The notes under the pieces are model-generated. The model had not been told where the DNA came from and ran no database searches. It was given only the letters and a program-made list of their open reading frames with translations. From Chitinimonas prasina (GTDB lineage Bacteria > Pseudomonadota > Gammaproteobacteria > Burkholderiales > Chitinimonadaceae), in NCBI RefSeq assembly GCF_030160395.1, contig NZ_BSOG01000001.1, positions 1,206,117 to 1,270,116 of the forward strand: a stretch of DNA of 64,000 nucleotides, read 5' to 3'. A program made the position numbers and the translations under genes. This document shows positions 1 through 10,952 of this stretch, piece after piece; positions within the stretch are counted from its first letter, which is position 1; every line of letters starts with the position of its first letter.

Positions 1-48
1 GGCGCTCTATTGCGCCATGATCCAGCATTCCGCGGTACATTCCCAACC

Positions 49-552
49 ATGAAACCCCTCGTCAAACTGGGCCTGGGCCTGGCTATCGCCGGTGCCATCG
101 CCACCTTCTTCTTTGCCGACAACCTGGGCCGCAGCGCCGCCCCAGCCGTGCAATACACCTCGCTCAAGGGCGAACAGCTCAGCCAGGCCAGCCTGAAGGG
201 CAAGGTGGTACTGGTGAATTTCTGGTACCCCAGCTGCGTGGGCTGCGTCAGCGAGACCCCCAAGCTGGTCGCCACCCACCACAAATTCAAGGGCCGCGAT
301 TTTGCTACCGTAGGCGTGACCATGAATATCGACCCGCCCCAGGTCATCAACGCCTTCGCCGAGCGGTTCCAGATACCCTATTTCATCGCCCTGGATATCG
401 ACGGCAGCATCGCCCAGCGCTTTGGCGACGTCAGGCTGGCCCCCACCAGCTTCCTGATCGACAAGCAGGGCCGCATTGTCCGCCGCTACCTGGGCGAACC
501 CGATTTCGAACAGTTGCACGCCCTGATCGAGGAAAAACTCAAGGAAAGCTGA
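49..552 (+). CDS. TlpA-like thioredoxin-fold (redoxin) protein
   Basis: Predicted 167-residue extracytoplasmic thiol-disulfide protein. One N-terminal hydrophobic segment (about residues 5-23) is followed by a redoxin fold containing VNFWYPSCVGCVSETP, where CVGC is the CxxC redox pair, and a later PTSFLID segment that supplies the usual cis-proline loop. The family acts in the periplasm or tethered to the inner membrane, reducing or maturing protein disulfides. I chose the ATG at 49; a TTG at 10 would add 13 residues before the membrane segment. A strong hairpin follows about 75 bases downstream. The substrate cannot be told from the sequence. Confidence 0.85.
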   Translation: MKPLVKLGLGLAIAGAIATFFFADNLGRSAAPAVQYTSLKGEQLSQASLKGKVVLVNFWYPSCVGCVSETPKLVATHHKFKGRDFATVGVTMNIDPPQVINAFAERFQIPYFIALDIDGSIAQRFGDVRLAPTSFLIDKQGRIVRRYLGEPDFEQLHALIEEKLKES

Positions 553-626
553 ACGCCGGTGGCGAGGCATCTGTCCTAGCCCTAAGTGACTGCAATGCCC
601 GATTGGTACGGGCGTTCCAAGCTGAC

Positions 627-651
627 AAACGGCCGCTTATAGCGGCCGTTT
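627..651 (+). terminator. Hairpin after TlpA-like gene
   Basis: A perfect 10-bp inverted repeat (AAACGGCCGC / GCGGCCGTTT) separated by 5 bases. It lies between the thioredoxin-fold gene and the next gene on the same strand. The T-rich tail is short (TTTGGTT), so efficiency is uncertain. Confidence 0.6.
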
Positions 652-731
652 GGTTATGGCCTTGTGGCGAGCAGCACCTATGCTCATATAACAGGTATTA
701 CCGCCACATACCGAGCCTTCCGGAGGATGAA

Positions 732-1268
732 ATGATTTCGTGGAAAAACCACTTCCTGTACCAGGCCGACTACCAGCACTGGGCCAGCGACAAGCTGTTC
801 GAAAGCCTGGACAAGCTGTCGGATGAAGCGCGCAAGCGGGATGAGGGGCTGTTCTTCAAAAGCGTGCATGGCACGGTCAACCACCTGCTGGTCACCAACC
901 TGCTGTGGTGGGGACGCCTGCGGGGCGAACCGCAAGATCTGCGACCCGATCAGCAGCTGTACGAAGACTGGCGCGAACTGAAGCAGGCCCTAAAGCAAAC
1001 CCTGCGCCAAACCCAGCACTGGCTGCAGGCGCAACCGGCCGACTTCTTCGAAGGCGAGCTGCGCTACCGCACCACCTCGGGCAAGGAACACACCCTCTGG
1101 GTGCATGACATCCTCACCCATATCGCCACCGACTGCGCCCACCAGCGCGGCCAGGCCTCGGCCGCAGCCACCCGCCTGGGCGCCCCGGCACCGGAGATGG
1201 ACTACAGCTACTACCGGCGCGAGATGCAGGACAGCCTGGCGAATGCGCGGGTGGCGGCAAACGGATAG
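732..1268 (+). CDS. DinB family protein
   Basis: A 178-residue protein with the four-helix DinB/YfiT-like layout. An N-terminal helix carries FLYQADYQHWASDKLFESL, followed by the conserved histidine segment SVHGTVNHLLVTNLLWWGRL and a C-terminal segment HDILTHIATDCAHQRGQASAAATRLG. The spaced histidines are the family's metal ligands. Members are metal-dependent thiol-related enzymes or damage-induced proteins; the reaction here is unknown. The start is fixed by GGAGG at 722-726, just upstream of ATG 732. It stands alone, converges on the large oxidoreductase gene, and the two share a terminator hairpin. Confidence 0.88.
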   Translation: MISWKNHFLYQADYQHWASDKLFESLDKLSDEARKRDEGLFFKSVHGTVNHLLVTNLLWWGRLRGEPQDLRPDQQLYEDWRELKQALKQTLRQTQHWLQAQPADFFEGELRYRTTSGKEHTLWVHDILTHIATDCAHQRGQASAAATRLGAPAPEMDYSYYRREMQDSLANARVAANG

Positions 1269-1303
1269 CGAGCTGCAGCACGTAGCCAAATAACTTAAAA
1301 ATG

Positions 1304-1333
1304 AAGAACGCCACCCCGAAGGGTGGCGTTCTT
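1304..1333. terminator. Bidirectional terminator between convergent genes
   Basis: A 13-bp perfect stem (AAGAACGCCACCC / GGGTGGCGTTCTT) with a CGAA tetraloop, flanked by A-rich bases on the left and T-rich bases on the right. It sits between the DinB-like gene (+) and the oxidoreductase gene (-) and can terminate both. Confidence 0.9.
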
Positions 1334-1352
1334 CATTCCAGGTTCCAGCCTG

Positions 1353-4300
1353 TCACAGCCTTACCGGTGCCGGCTTGGCCACCGCCGATGCGGGAGCGGC
1401 CATGCCCTGATATTGCTTGAGCTTGGCATCCCAGTCGGGCTTGACTGCATCGTAGGCCGCCAGCTTGATATGGCCGTAGCCACGAATCTGCTGGATCAGG
1501 CCGACGATATCGGCAGCCTGGGCCAGCTTCTCGCCGGTCAGGCCAGCCAGCAGGGTTTCCAGGCCTTGCTCGAACTCGGTGATCAAGCGGCGTTCCATCT
1601 TGCGGTCTTCGGCGTAGCCAAACAGGTCGAGCTTGCCGCCACGCAGGCCCTTCATCTTGGCCAGCATGCCAAACGCGCCCATCACCCAGCCGCCGAGCTT
1701 GAACTTCTTGGCCTGGCCGTTCTTGGCCAGCCATTGCAGCCAGGTCGGGCCCAGGCTGAAGTTCAGGGTGTAGCTGCCGTCGAACTGCTCGGCCAGTTGC
1801 TTCTTGAATTCGCCGTCGGTGTAGAGCCGCGCTACTTCATATTCGTCCTTGTAGGCCAGTACCTTGAAGTAGGCCCGGGCAGCTGCCCAGGTCAGCAGCT
1901 CGGATTCTGGTGCGGCGCGGCGTTCCGCGTTGCGCACCTTGTCCACCAAGGCGCTGTAGCGGGCAGCATAGGCGGCGTCCTGGTACTGGGTCAGGTCGGC
2001 CACACGGCGGGCGATGAATTCGTCCAGGGTCTGGTTGGCCAGCTTGATGGCCTCGCGCACCTGCGGGAAGGCGATCTTCTCGACCATGACGCGGTCCACT
2101 GCGGCATGGCGGCCCCAGACAAAGGCCTGCTGGTTCATGGCCACGGCGGCGCCGTTCAGTTCGATGGCCTGCATGATGGACTCGCCCGTCACCGGGATCA
2201 GGCCCTTCTGCCAGGCAAAGCCGAGCATGAACATATTGGTGGCGATGGAATCGCCCATCAACGCGGTGGCAATCTGGGTGGCATCCACTTGGTCGAAATG
2301 CGCCTCGCCCACGGCCTGCTTGACCGTGTTCAGCATGGAGCTCGCGGGGAACTTCATGTCCGGTTTCTTGGTGAAGTCGCCGGTAGCCGCCTCGAAGCCA
2401 TTGAGCAGCGCATAGGTGTGGTTGTGCCGCATCTTGCCCAGGCAGTCGTTGGTGGCTGTTACCACCATGTCGCAACCCAGCACCACGTTGGCGTCGCCCG
2501 CGGCAATGCGCACCGCGTGCAGCTTGCTCTGCTCGCTGGCAAAGCGCAGGTGGGTCGTCACCGCGCCACCCTTCTGCGCCAGGCCGGTCTGGTCCAGCAC
2601 AGTCGAGCCGATCTCGTCGATGCGGGCCGCCATGCCCAGCACGCCGCCTATGGTGACCACGCCGGTGCCACCCACGCCGGTGACCAGCACGCTCCAGGGG
2701 TGATCCAGGCCGGGCAGCACGGGCTCAGGCAGCGCTGGCAGGGTGGCGTAGGCTTCGGCACCCAACTTGGATCGCTTGGGCTTGACCTCGCCTTCCAGCG
2801 TGACAAAGCTGGGGCAATAGCCCTTGAGGCAGCTGAAGTCCTTGTTGCAGCTGGACTGGTCGATCTTGCGCTTGCGGCCGTACTCGGTCTCGGCCGGGAT
2901 GACCGACAGGCAGTTGGACTGCTTGGAGCAATCACCGCAGCCTTCGCACACCCGCTCGTTGATGAACACGCGGCGGGGCGGGTCTATCATCTTGCCGCGC
3001 TTGCGCCGGCGACGCTTCTCGGCGGCGCAGGTCTGGTCGTGGATCAGGATGGTGACGCCGGGCAGTTCGCGCAGTTCGCGCTGGATGCGATCCAGCTCTT
3101 CACGCGGGTGGATGGTGATGCCGGCGGCGAGGCCGGTCACGCCCTGGTATTTCTCCGGCTCATCGGTGGTGATGATGATCTTGTTGACGCCTTCGGCCTC
3201 CAGCTGGCGGGTCAGCATGGGCACCGTGAGCGTGCCGTCCACCGCCTGTCCGCCGGTCATCGCCACGGCATCGTTGTAGAGCAGCTTGTAGGTGATGTTG
3301 AGCTTGGCGGCCACGGCCTGGCGTATGGCCAGTATGCCGGAGTGGAAATAGGTGCCGTCACCCAGGTTCACGAACATGTGCTTGGTGTCGGTAAACGGCT
3401 GGATACCGGCCCAGGTGACGCCCTCGCCACCCATCTGGCTGAACATCTTGGTACCTGGCGTCACCCACATGGCCATGTAGTGGCAGCCGATACCGGCCAG
3501 GGCCAGCGAGCCTTCGGGCAGTTTGGTGGAGGTGTTGTGCGGGCAGCCAGAACAGAAGTAGGGCTGGCGCAGGATGATGTCGCGCGGTTTCTTCAGCGCG
3601 TGTTCCTTCTCGTCGAGGAAGCGCAGGCGCTCTTCGATGACCTCGCTGGTATAGAAGCGGGCAATGCGGCTGGCTATCACCTTGGCGATCATGGCCGGGG
3701 TCAGCTCGCCTGCAGCCGGCAGCAACCAGTTGCCTTCGGGCAGGGTCCATTCGCCCTTTTCGTCGAACTTGCCGATCACGCGGGGGCGGACTTCCTCGCG
3801 CCAGTTGTAGAGCTGTTCCTTCAGCTGGTATTCCAGCACCTGGCGCTTTTCTTCCACCACCAGGATTTCATCCAGGCCCTCGGCAAAGGCGTGGGTGCCT
3901 TCGCTCTCCAGCGGCCAGGTCAGGCCAACCTTGAAGATACGCAGGCCGATATCGGCTGCCAGCTTTTCGTCTATGCCCAGGTCGTCCAGCGCCTGCATCA
4001 CGTCCAGGTAGCTCTTGCCCGAGGTCATGATGCCCAGGCGCGGCTTAGGCGAATCGACCACGATGCGGTTGAGCTTGTTGGCGCGCACATAGGCCAGCAC
4101 GGCATACAGCTTGTGGTGCAGCAGGCGTTCTTCCTGCTCGAGGGGGGGATCAGGCCAGCGGATATTGAGGCCGCCCTCGGGCATCTTGAAGTCGGTGGGC
4201 AGCACTGGCTGCACCCGGTCCGGGTCGATATCGACGATGGCCGACGATTCCACCGTGTCGGAGATCGCCTTGAGCGTGACCCAGCAGCCCGAATAGCGGC

Positions 4301-4865
4301 TCATGGCCCAGCCGTGGATGCCGAAATCGAGGAATTCCTGCACGCCGGCCGGATTGAGCACGGGCACCATGAAGGCGTCGAAGGCGTGGTCGGTCTGGTG
4401 TGGCAGGGTGGACGACTTGGCTGCGTGATCGTCACCGGCAATCAGCAGCACACCGCCGTGCTGGCTGGAGCCCGCTGCGTTGCCGTGGCGAATGACGTCG
4501 CCGGAGCGGTCCACGCCTGGGCCTTTGCCGTACCACATGGCAAACACGCCGTCGTAACGGGCGCCAGGGAACAGGCCAACCTGCTGCGAGCCCCACACTG
4601 CGGTGGCGCCCAGGTCTTCGTTCACGCCTGGGGTAAAGACGATGCCGTGCGGCTCGAGGTATTTCTTGGCGCGGGCCAGTTCCTGATCCAAACCGCCCAG
4701 GGGCGAGCCGCGATAGCCGGAGATAAAGCCAGCGGTATTGAGGCCGGCGGCCTGGTCTCGCTGGTGTTGCAACATGGGCAGGCGCACCAGCGCCTGAGTA
4801 CCGGTCATGAAGGCGCGGCCCTTGGCCAGCGCGTACTTATCGTTAAGGGAAACGATATTTCCCAT
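1353..4865 (-). CDS. Indolepyruvate ferredoxin oxidoreductase family protein (single chain)
   Basis: A 1170-residue fused 2-ketoacid:acceptor oxidoreductase. The order of parts is an N-terminal pyrimidine-binding TPP domain, a central TPP domain with FCSGCPHNTSTK (about 437-448) and LGDGTYFHSG (about 501), Fe-S motifs CEGCGDC (about 640) and CNKDFSCLKGYC (about 673-684), then a gamma-type domain opening with VTGVGGTGVV (about 728) and a long C-terminal region. The family oxidatively decarboxylates aryl- or branched-chain 2-ketoacids made by transamination to acyl-CoA. This single-chain form is common in Betaproteobacteria. Start ATG 4865 has AAGGAGA upstream; longer in-frame starts lack a ribosome site. 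The upstream region holds a 16-bp palindrome. Confidence 0.93.
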   Translation of the reverse strand: MGNIVSLNDKYALAKGRAFMTGTQALVRLPMLQHQRDQAAGLNTAGFISGYRGSPLGGLDQELARAKKYLEPHGIVFTPGVNEDLGATAVWGSQQVGLFPGARYDGVFAMWYGKGPGVDRSGDVIRHGNAAGSSQHGGVLLIAGDDHAAKSSTLPHQTDHAFDAFMVPVLNPAGVQEFLDFGIHGWAMSRYSGCWVTLKAISDTVESSAIVDIDPDRVQPVLPTDFKMPEGGLNIRWPDPPLEQEERLLHHKLYAVLAYVRANKLNRIVVDSPKPRLGIMTSGKSYLDVMQALDDLGIDEKLAADIGLRIFKVGLTWPLESEGTHAFAEGLDEILVVEEKRQVLEYQLKEQLYNWREEVRPRVIGKFDEKGEWTLPEGNWLLPAAGELTPAMIAKVIASRIARFYTSEVIEERLRFLDEKEHALKKPRDIILRQPYFCSGCPHNTSTKLPEGSLALAGIGCHYMAMWVTPGTKMFSQMGGEGVTWAGIQPFTDTKHMFVNLGDGTYFHSGILAIRQAVAAKLNITYKLLYNDAVAMTGGQAVDGTLTVPMLTRQLEAEGVNKIIITTDEPEKYQGVTGLAAGITIHPREELDRIQRELRELPGVTILIHDQTCAAEKRRRRKRGKMIDPPRRVFINERVCEGCGDCSKQSNCLSVIPAETEYGRKRKIDQSSCNKDFSCLKGYCPSFVTLEGEVKPKRSKLGAEAYATLPALPEPVLPGLDHPWSVLVTGVGGTGVVTIGGVLGMAARIDEIGSTVLDQTGLAQKGGAVTTHLRFASEQSKLHAVRIAAGDANVVLGCDMVVTATNDCLGKMRHNHTYALLNGFEAATGDFTKKPDMKFPASSMLNTVKQAVGEAHFDQVDATQIATALMGDSIATNMFMLGFAWQKGLIPVTGESIMQAIELNGAAVAMNQQAFVWGRHAAVDRVMVEKIAFPQVREAIKLANQTLDEFIARRVADLTQYQDAAYAARYSALVDKVRNAERRAAPESELLTWAAARAYFKVLAYKDEYEVARLYTDGEFKKQLAEQFDGSYTLNFSLGPTWLQWLAKNGQAKKFKLGGWVMGAFGMLAKMKGLRGGKLDLFGYAEDRKMERRLITEFEQGLETLLAGLTGEKLAQAADIVGLIQQIRGYGHIKLAAYDAVKPDWDAKLKQYQGMAAPASAVAKPAPVRL

Positions 4866-5058
4866 GATGTCTCCTTCTTTTGGCTGCAGGCCGCATGCTC
4901 GATAGGCTGCGGTCGTGGCTAGCTTCGTTGTAGCTTGTGGCTGGGCGAAGCGGGTTCCTATCGCCATCGTACATGCACACAATGGCGGGTAGGCCTGGCT
5001 ACGACAACAGCGATGCGCGCGCATTCTAGGCGCTTTTTTGAGCAAATGCTCGGCTTAT

Positions 5059-5074
5059 TTGACGTTAACGTCAA
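5059..5074. promoter_or_regulatory. 16-bp palindrome, candidate operator
   Basis: TTGACGTTAACGTCAA is a perfect inverted repeat. From memory, it resembles the sites of MerR-type branched-chain amino acid catabolism regulators (LiuR-like) in Proteobacteria; this is inference. It lies about 195 bases upstream of the 2-ketoacid oxidoreductase start, whose substrates would come from the same pathways. Confidence 0.55.
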
Positions 5075-5112
5075 TTGCGGGTTTTAACACACCTAGCAAG
5101 TGCTCGATTGAC

Positions 5113-5132
5113 TACTTACTAATTAGTAAGTA
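5113..5132. promoter_or_regulatory. 20-bp perfect palindrome, candidate TetR-type operator
   Basis: TACTTACTAATTAGTAAGTA is a perfect 20-bp palindrome about 54 bases upstream of the hydrolase-fadH operon. Length, AT-richness and symmetry are typical of TetR-family operators controlling acyl-CoA metabolism. No TetR gene lies in the window, so the regulator would be encoded elsewhere. Confidence 0.6.
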
Positions 5133-5185
5133 TCTTGCCTATCAAAGACTTGGCGAACAATTATCGTAAGGGTCATGGAGGCAAG

Positions 5186-8153
<2,968 letters not shown>

Positions 8154-8196
8154 TCGCAGCACCCTGCCCTTCCCAGAATGTATCTGGCAGCTAAGT

Positions 8197-8222
8197 ACCC
8201 CCGGCCCAGTCCGGGGGTTTTT
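8197..8222 (+). terminator. Rho-independent terminator after fadH
   Basis: An 8-bp stem ACCCCCGG / CCGGGGGT with a CCCAGT loop, followed by a T run, 44 bases after the fadH stop. Confidence 0.92.
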
Positions 8223-8338
8223 CATAACCGCGCCGACTCACTTAGAGCCTACGTAAAGTCTATTCGCCGCGCACCGGCCAGCAGCTCGCAACCTTGCCGG
8301 AGGAAGGGCAAGGCTGCGAAAGGGCTTTATAAAGGCTC

Positions 8339-8638
8339 TTAGAACCTGATCTGCCCCCGCAGCATCTGCCAAAACATCACCCAGTCGCCCATCAGGCTAT
8401 AGAGCGGGTGCTTGAAGGTAGCTGGCCGGTTCTTCTCGAAGAAGAAATGGCCCACCCAGGCAAAGCCATAGCCTATGACCGGCAGCAGCCACAGCAAAGC
8501 GGCCTGGCCACGCAGCAAGGCGGCCAGCAATAACAGCAGCACCAGGGCGCTGCCGACAAAATGCAGTCGCCTGCAGGTGCGGTTCTGGTGTTCGCCTAGG
8601 TAATAGGGGTAGAAGTCCTTGAAGCTGGCGTAGGGCAT
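8339..8638 (-). CDS. Mpo1-like (DUF962) membrane protein
   Basis: A 99-residue protein with the DUF962/Mpo1 signature: an N-terminal FYPYYLGEHQNRTCRRLHFVG with a conserved histidine, a double hydrophobic segment, then GYGFAWVGHFFFEKNRPATFKHPLYSL with further histidines. In yeast Mpo1 the histidines bind iron and the enzyme alpha-oxidises 2-hydroxy fatty acids; bacterial members are presumed similar. Its position next to fadH may be meaningful for lipid turnover or a coincidence. The ribosome site is weak. A hairpin (near 8287-8318) lies past its stop. Confidence 0.88.
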   Translation of the reverse strand: MPYASFKDFYPYYLGEHQNRTCRRLHFVGSALVLLLLLAALLRGQAALLWLLPVIGYGFAWVGHFFFEKNRPATFKHPLYSLMGDWVMFWQMLRGQIRF

Positions 8639-8763
8639 GGCGCATGCATCCTGGAGGTCGGGTAGCTTGAATGTAGCGCTCAGCGGGGCGGCTGCGCCAG
8701 CCCCTTGGATCGGCGATATGGTTTACGCTTCAGGCTTCGAGATCCCCCCACAAAGGCTGAACC

Positions 8764-9168
8764 GTGCGTTTCCGACAGATGCCGCTGACCATGAAACTGA
8801 CCCTGCCTATCTGCCTGCTGGTTTGCATCGGCAGCATCGCCCAGGCCCTGCTGACGCTGCCAGCGCTGCTGCTGTTCATGGACCTGGCCCCCGAACCCAC
8901 CGATCGCCTCGTGCTATTGCTGCCGGTGCTGGGGCTGCTGCTGCTGGCCATGTTTGCCGGCTTCAGTTTTCTGCGCATCCTGTTGCGCCATTCGCTGCTG
9001 GTTGCCCGGCTGTTCCTGATGGCGATGTTCGGCCTCTCGGCAGTTGCCCTGCTGCTCACCGCAGTAAGCCAGCTCAGTGGCCTGCTCTGGGGCGCGCTGT
9101 GGCTGGCCCTGCTTGCCACGCTGTTCTTTACCCTACCCCGCCATGGCCCCGATGCCGATGCCGGCTAG
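8764..9168 (+). CDS. Small four-helix membrane protein, unknown function
   Basis: About 134 residues that are almost wholly hydrophobic. I see four likely membrane segments, near 10-38, 46-70, 80-100 and 103-122, with short polar turns and a charged tail. I recognise no family. The start is uncertain: GTG 8764, ATG 8779 or ATG 8791 are all in frame, and the Shine-Dalgarno match is poor. The hydrophobic pattern makes this the most credible frame here, ahead of overlapping frames on both strands. Confidence 0.55.
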   Translation: MRFRQMPLTMKLTLPICLLVCIGSIAQALLTLPALLLFMDLAPEPTDRLVLLLPVLGLLLLAMFAGFSFLRILLRHSLLVARLFLMAMFGLSAVALLLTAVSQLSGLLWGALWLALLATLFFTLPRHGPDADAG

Positions 9169-9351
9169 CGGGCGGGTCAAGCACAAGGCAGGTGAACTGG
9201 CGCGCGCCAGGCGCTAGGATGTAGCGTCGTGCAGCCTGCTCCCTGTAGTCAGGCTGTAGCAAGCCTGCCTTAGCATGCGCCTGCCGGCCTTGTCCCTGGC
9301 CGACCGCGCTAACGCATCTTCAATGTGATGGTTAACGGGAGTACTACTTGC

Positions 9352-10128
9352 ATGGACAATAGCCTGCCTGTTTTTCGCGTTGTGGCCGCCGGTCGCGGCT
9401 GGGACTGGATCGTTCAGGGTTTCGAGCTGTTCAAGCGCAACCCGGGTATCTGGGTGGCGATTACAGTGATCTGGATACTGCTCAACATGGCCGCCAGCAT
9501 CACGGGTGCCGGTGCACTGGCGGCCCCCCTGTTCGCCCCCGTGCTGCTGGGCGGCATGCTCATAGGCTGTGCCCGGCTGGTGCGCGACCAGGAGCTGGAG
9601 ATCAACCATCTGTTTGCCGGCTTCAAGCAACCCTTCCTGCCACTACTGGGCGTGGGCTTGGGCCTGCTGGTCGCGCAATGGGCGGTCGCACTGATTGCCG
9701 GCATGCTGGCCCTGACGTTCGGGGCCGGTACCTTCCTCAGTGGTGCCACCCTCAGCGGTTCCGCCTCCGAAGCCGCCATCGCGGCCAGTGTGCTGGCCGG
9801 TCTGGGCGTCGGCATCCTGGTGGTGATCCTGGTCGCCCTGCTGCTGTATGGCGTGGTGCTGATGGCCTTTACTTTCGCACCCGCCTTGGCGGTGTTGGGC
9901 AATGTGGCACCGATTGCCGCCATCCAGAGTTCGTTCAAGGCCGCCTGGGCCAACTGGCGGCCGCTGACCATCGCCGGCCTGATCGCCCTGCCCCTGTGCA
10001 TCATCGCAGCCATACCGCTGATGCTGGGCTACCTGGTGTTGATACCTGTGCTGATAGGCGCCAGCTACGCAGCCTATCGCGACATCTACCCGGAACTGCC
10101 AGAACAACTGGCCGAGGACACCCCGTGA
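9352..10128 (+). CDS. BPSS1780 family membrane protein
   Basis: A 258-residue inner-membrane protein. The N-terminus RVVAAGRGWDWIVQGFELFKRNPGIWV is the family's opening motif and is followed by six or so hydrophobic segments. A cytoplasmic segment APIAAIQSSFKAAWANWRPL precedes the last pair of helices. The function is not established. Start ATG 9352 has CGGGAG about ten bases upstream. The stop overlaps the GTG start of the diacylglycerol kinase by four bases, so the two are probably translationally coupled. Confidence 0.85.
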   Translation: MDNSLPVFRVVAAGRGWDWIVQGFELFKRNPGIWVAITVIWILLNMAASITGAGALAAPLFAPVLLGGMLIGCARLVRDQELEINHLFAGFKQPFLPLLGVGLGLLVAQWAVALIAGMLALTFGAGTFLSGATLSGSASEAAIAASVLAGLGVGILVVILVALLLYGVVLMAFTFAPALAVLGNVAPIAAIQSSFKAAWANWRPLTIAGLIALPLCIIAAIPLMLGYLVLIPVLIGASYAAYRDIYPELPEQLAEDTP

Positions 10129-10508
10129 GCCCAACCGAAGAGAGCCCCTTCAAGGGCAAGACCGGCCTGCGCCGATTGATCAACGCCACAGGCTATTCCC
10201 TGGATGGCTTCAAGGCCGCCTGGCAGCATGAATCGGCATTCCGCCAGGTCTGTCTGCTGGCACTGGCCGGCATCGGCCTGGCGCTATGGCTGCCGCTACC
10301 ACACTGGGCCAGGGCACTGATCGTGTTCGCCCACTTTCTCAGCGTGGTGGTGGAGCTACTTAACTCCGCCATCGAAGCCGCCGTAGACCACACCTCGCTG
10401 GACCACCACACCCTCGCCAAGCGGGCCAAGGACCTGGGCAGCGCCGCCCAGCTGTTCAGCTTGATCAATATGGCCTGCCTATGGGCGTTTGGCCTGATGA
10501 ATCTGTGA
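10125..10508 (+). CDS. dgkA: Diacylglycerol kinase (prokaryotic DgkA type)
   Basis: A 127-residue integral membrane kinase. An N-terminal amphipathic part (GLRRLINATGYSLDGFKAAWQHESAFRQ) is followed by three membrane segments and the family motif VVELLNSAIEAAVDHTSLDHHTLAKRAKDLGSAAQ, which holds the ATP and metal ligands. DgkA phosphorylates diacylglycerol to phosphatidate, recycling lipid released by envelope glycan synthesis. It starts at GTG 10125 inside the stop of the upstream membrane-protein gene (GTGA overlap). A tandem intergenic repeat follows. Confidence 0.95.
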   Translation: MSPTEESPFKGKTGLRRLINATGYSLDGFKAAWQHESAFRQVCLLALAGIGLALWLPLPHWARALIVFAHFLSVVVELLNSAIEAAVDHTSLDHHTLAKRAKDLGSAAQLFSLINMACLWAFGLMNL

Positions 10509-10513
10509 TTGTC

Positions 10514-10709
10514 GAGCCTGTTATGGACTTAGGTCTGGGATGAGTGATAACGGATTGAGCAGGCGCCAGGGAGACCCTGGCGCTAGACGTCAGCGCAGCC
10601 TGATAGCGTAGGCTCTCCCCTTGATTGAATCCACACCCCCCGCCCGCGCCGCCGCGCCGGAAGTCCACGTTGCACGGTGCGTGGAGGGAGCCTCGCTGAC
10701 GCTCGTTAG
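10514..10709 (+). repeat. Interspersed repeat, copy A
   Basis: First unit of a tandem pair between dgkA and the aminotransferase gene (convergent). Landmarks in order: GAGCCTGTTATGGACTTAGG, the hairpin GGCGCCAGGG/ACCCTGGCGCT, CGTCAGCGCAGCCTGATA, TAGGCTCTCCC, CCACACCCCCCGCCCGCG, and a GAGCCTCGCTGACGCTCGTTA tail. An extra 30 or so bases interrupt the GC-rich end compared with the other copies. Confidence 0.85.
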
Positions 10710-10710
10710 C

Positions 10711-10874
10711 GAGCCTTTCATGGGCTTAAGGCATCTATGGGTGTGGCGCCTGAGCAGGCGCCAGGGGGACCTTGGCGCAGGACGTCAGCTCAGCCTGAAC
10801 CAGTAGGCTCTCCCTTATTAGAATCCACACCCCCGCCCGCGCCGCCACGCGGGGGCCTCGCTAGCGCTCGTTAT
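10711..10874 (+). repeat. Interspersed repeat, copy B
   Basis: Second unit of the pair, in the same orientation. It shares GAGCCTTTCATGG, the core GGCGCCAGGGGGACCTTGGCGC (slightly decayed), GACGTCAGCTCAGCCTGA, TAGGCTCTCCC, CCACACCCCCGCCCGCG and the tail GCCTCGCTAGCGCTCGTTATG. Confidence 0.85.
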
Positions 10875-10952
10875 GTGAATGAGCTGCAACGCCTGCTACC
10901 GACTCTGGTCACCGCTGGGCGGTGGCGGGCAGTGCAGGCGCAAGGATTGCAG

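Larger units (their letters stand above)
4866..5185. other. Divergent regulatory region
   Basis: About 320 bases between the divergent oxidoreductase and hydrolase-fadH genes. No gene is visible. It contains two perfect palindromes (listed separately) within 75 bases of each other, which points to at least two regulators acting on this promoter region. Confidence 0.7.

Noticed and set aside
1323-4922. A 1199-codon open frame on the plus strand opposite the oxidoreductase gene
   Set aside because: It is antisense to a well-recognised enzyme, has no domain or ribosome site, and such frames are expected opposite GC-rich genes with strong codon bias.
8244-8339. AGAGCCT ... AGGCTCT bounding a 96-base segment
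   Set aside because: The ends match the outer arms of the repeat family, but the core hairpin and the CCACACCCC end are missing, so it is not counted as a copy.
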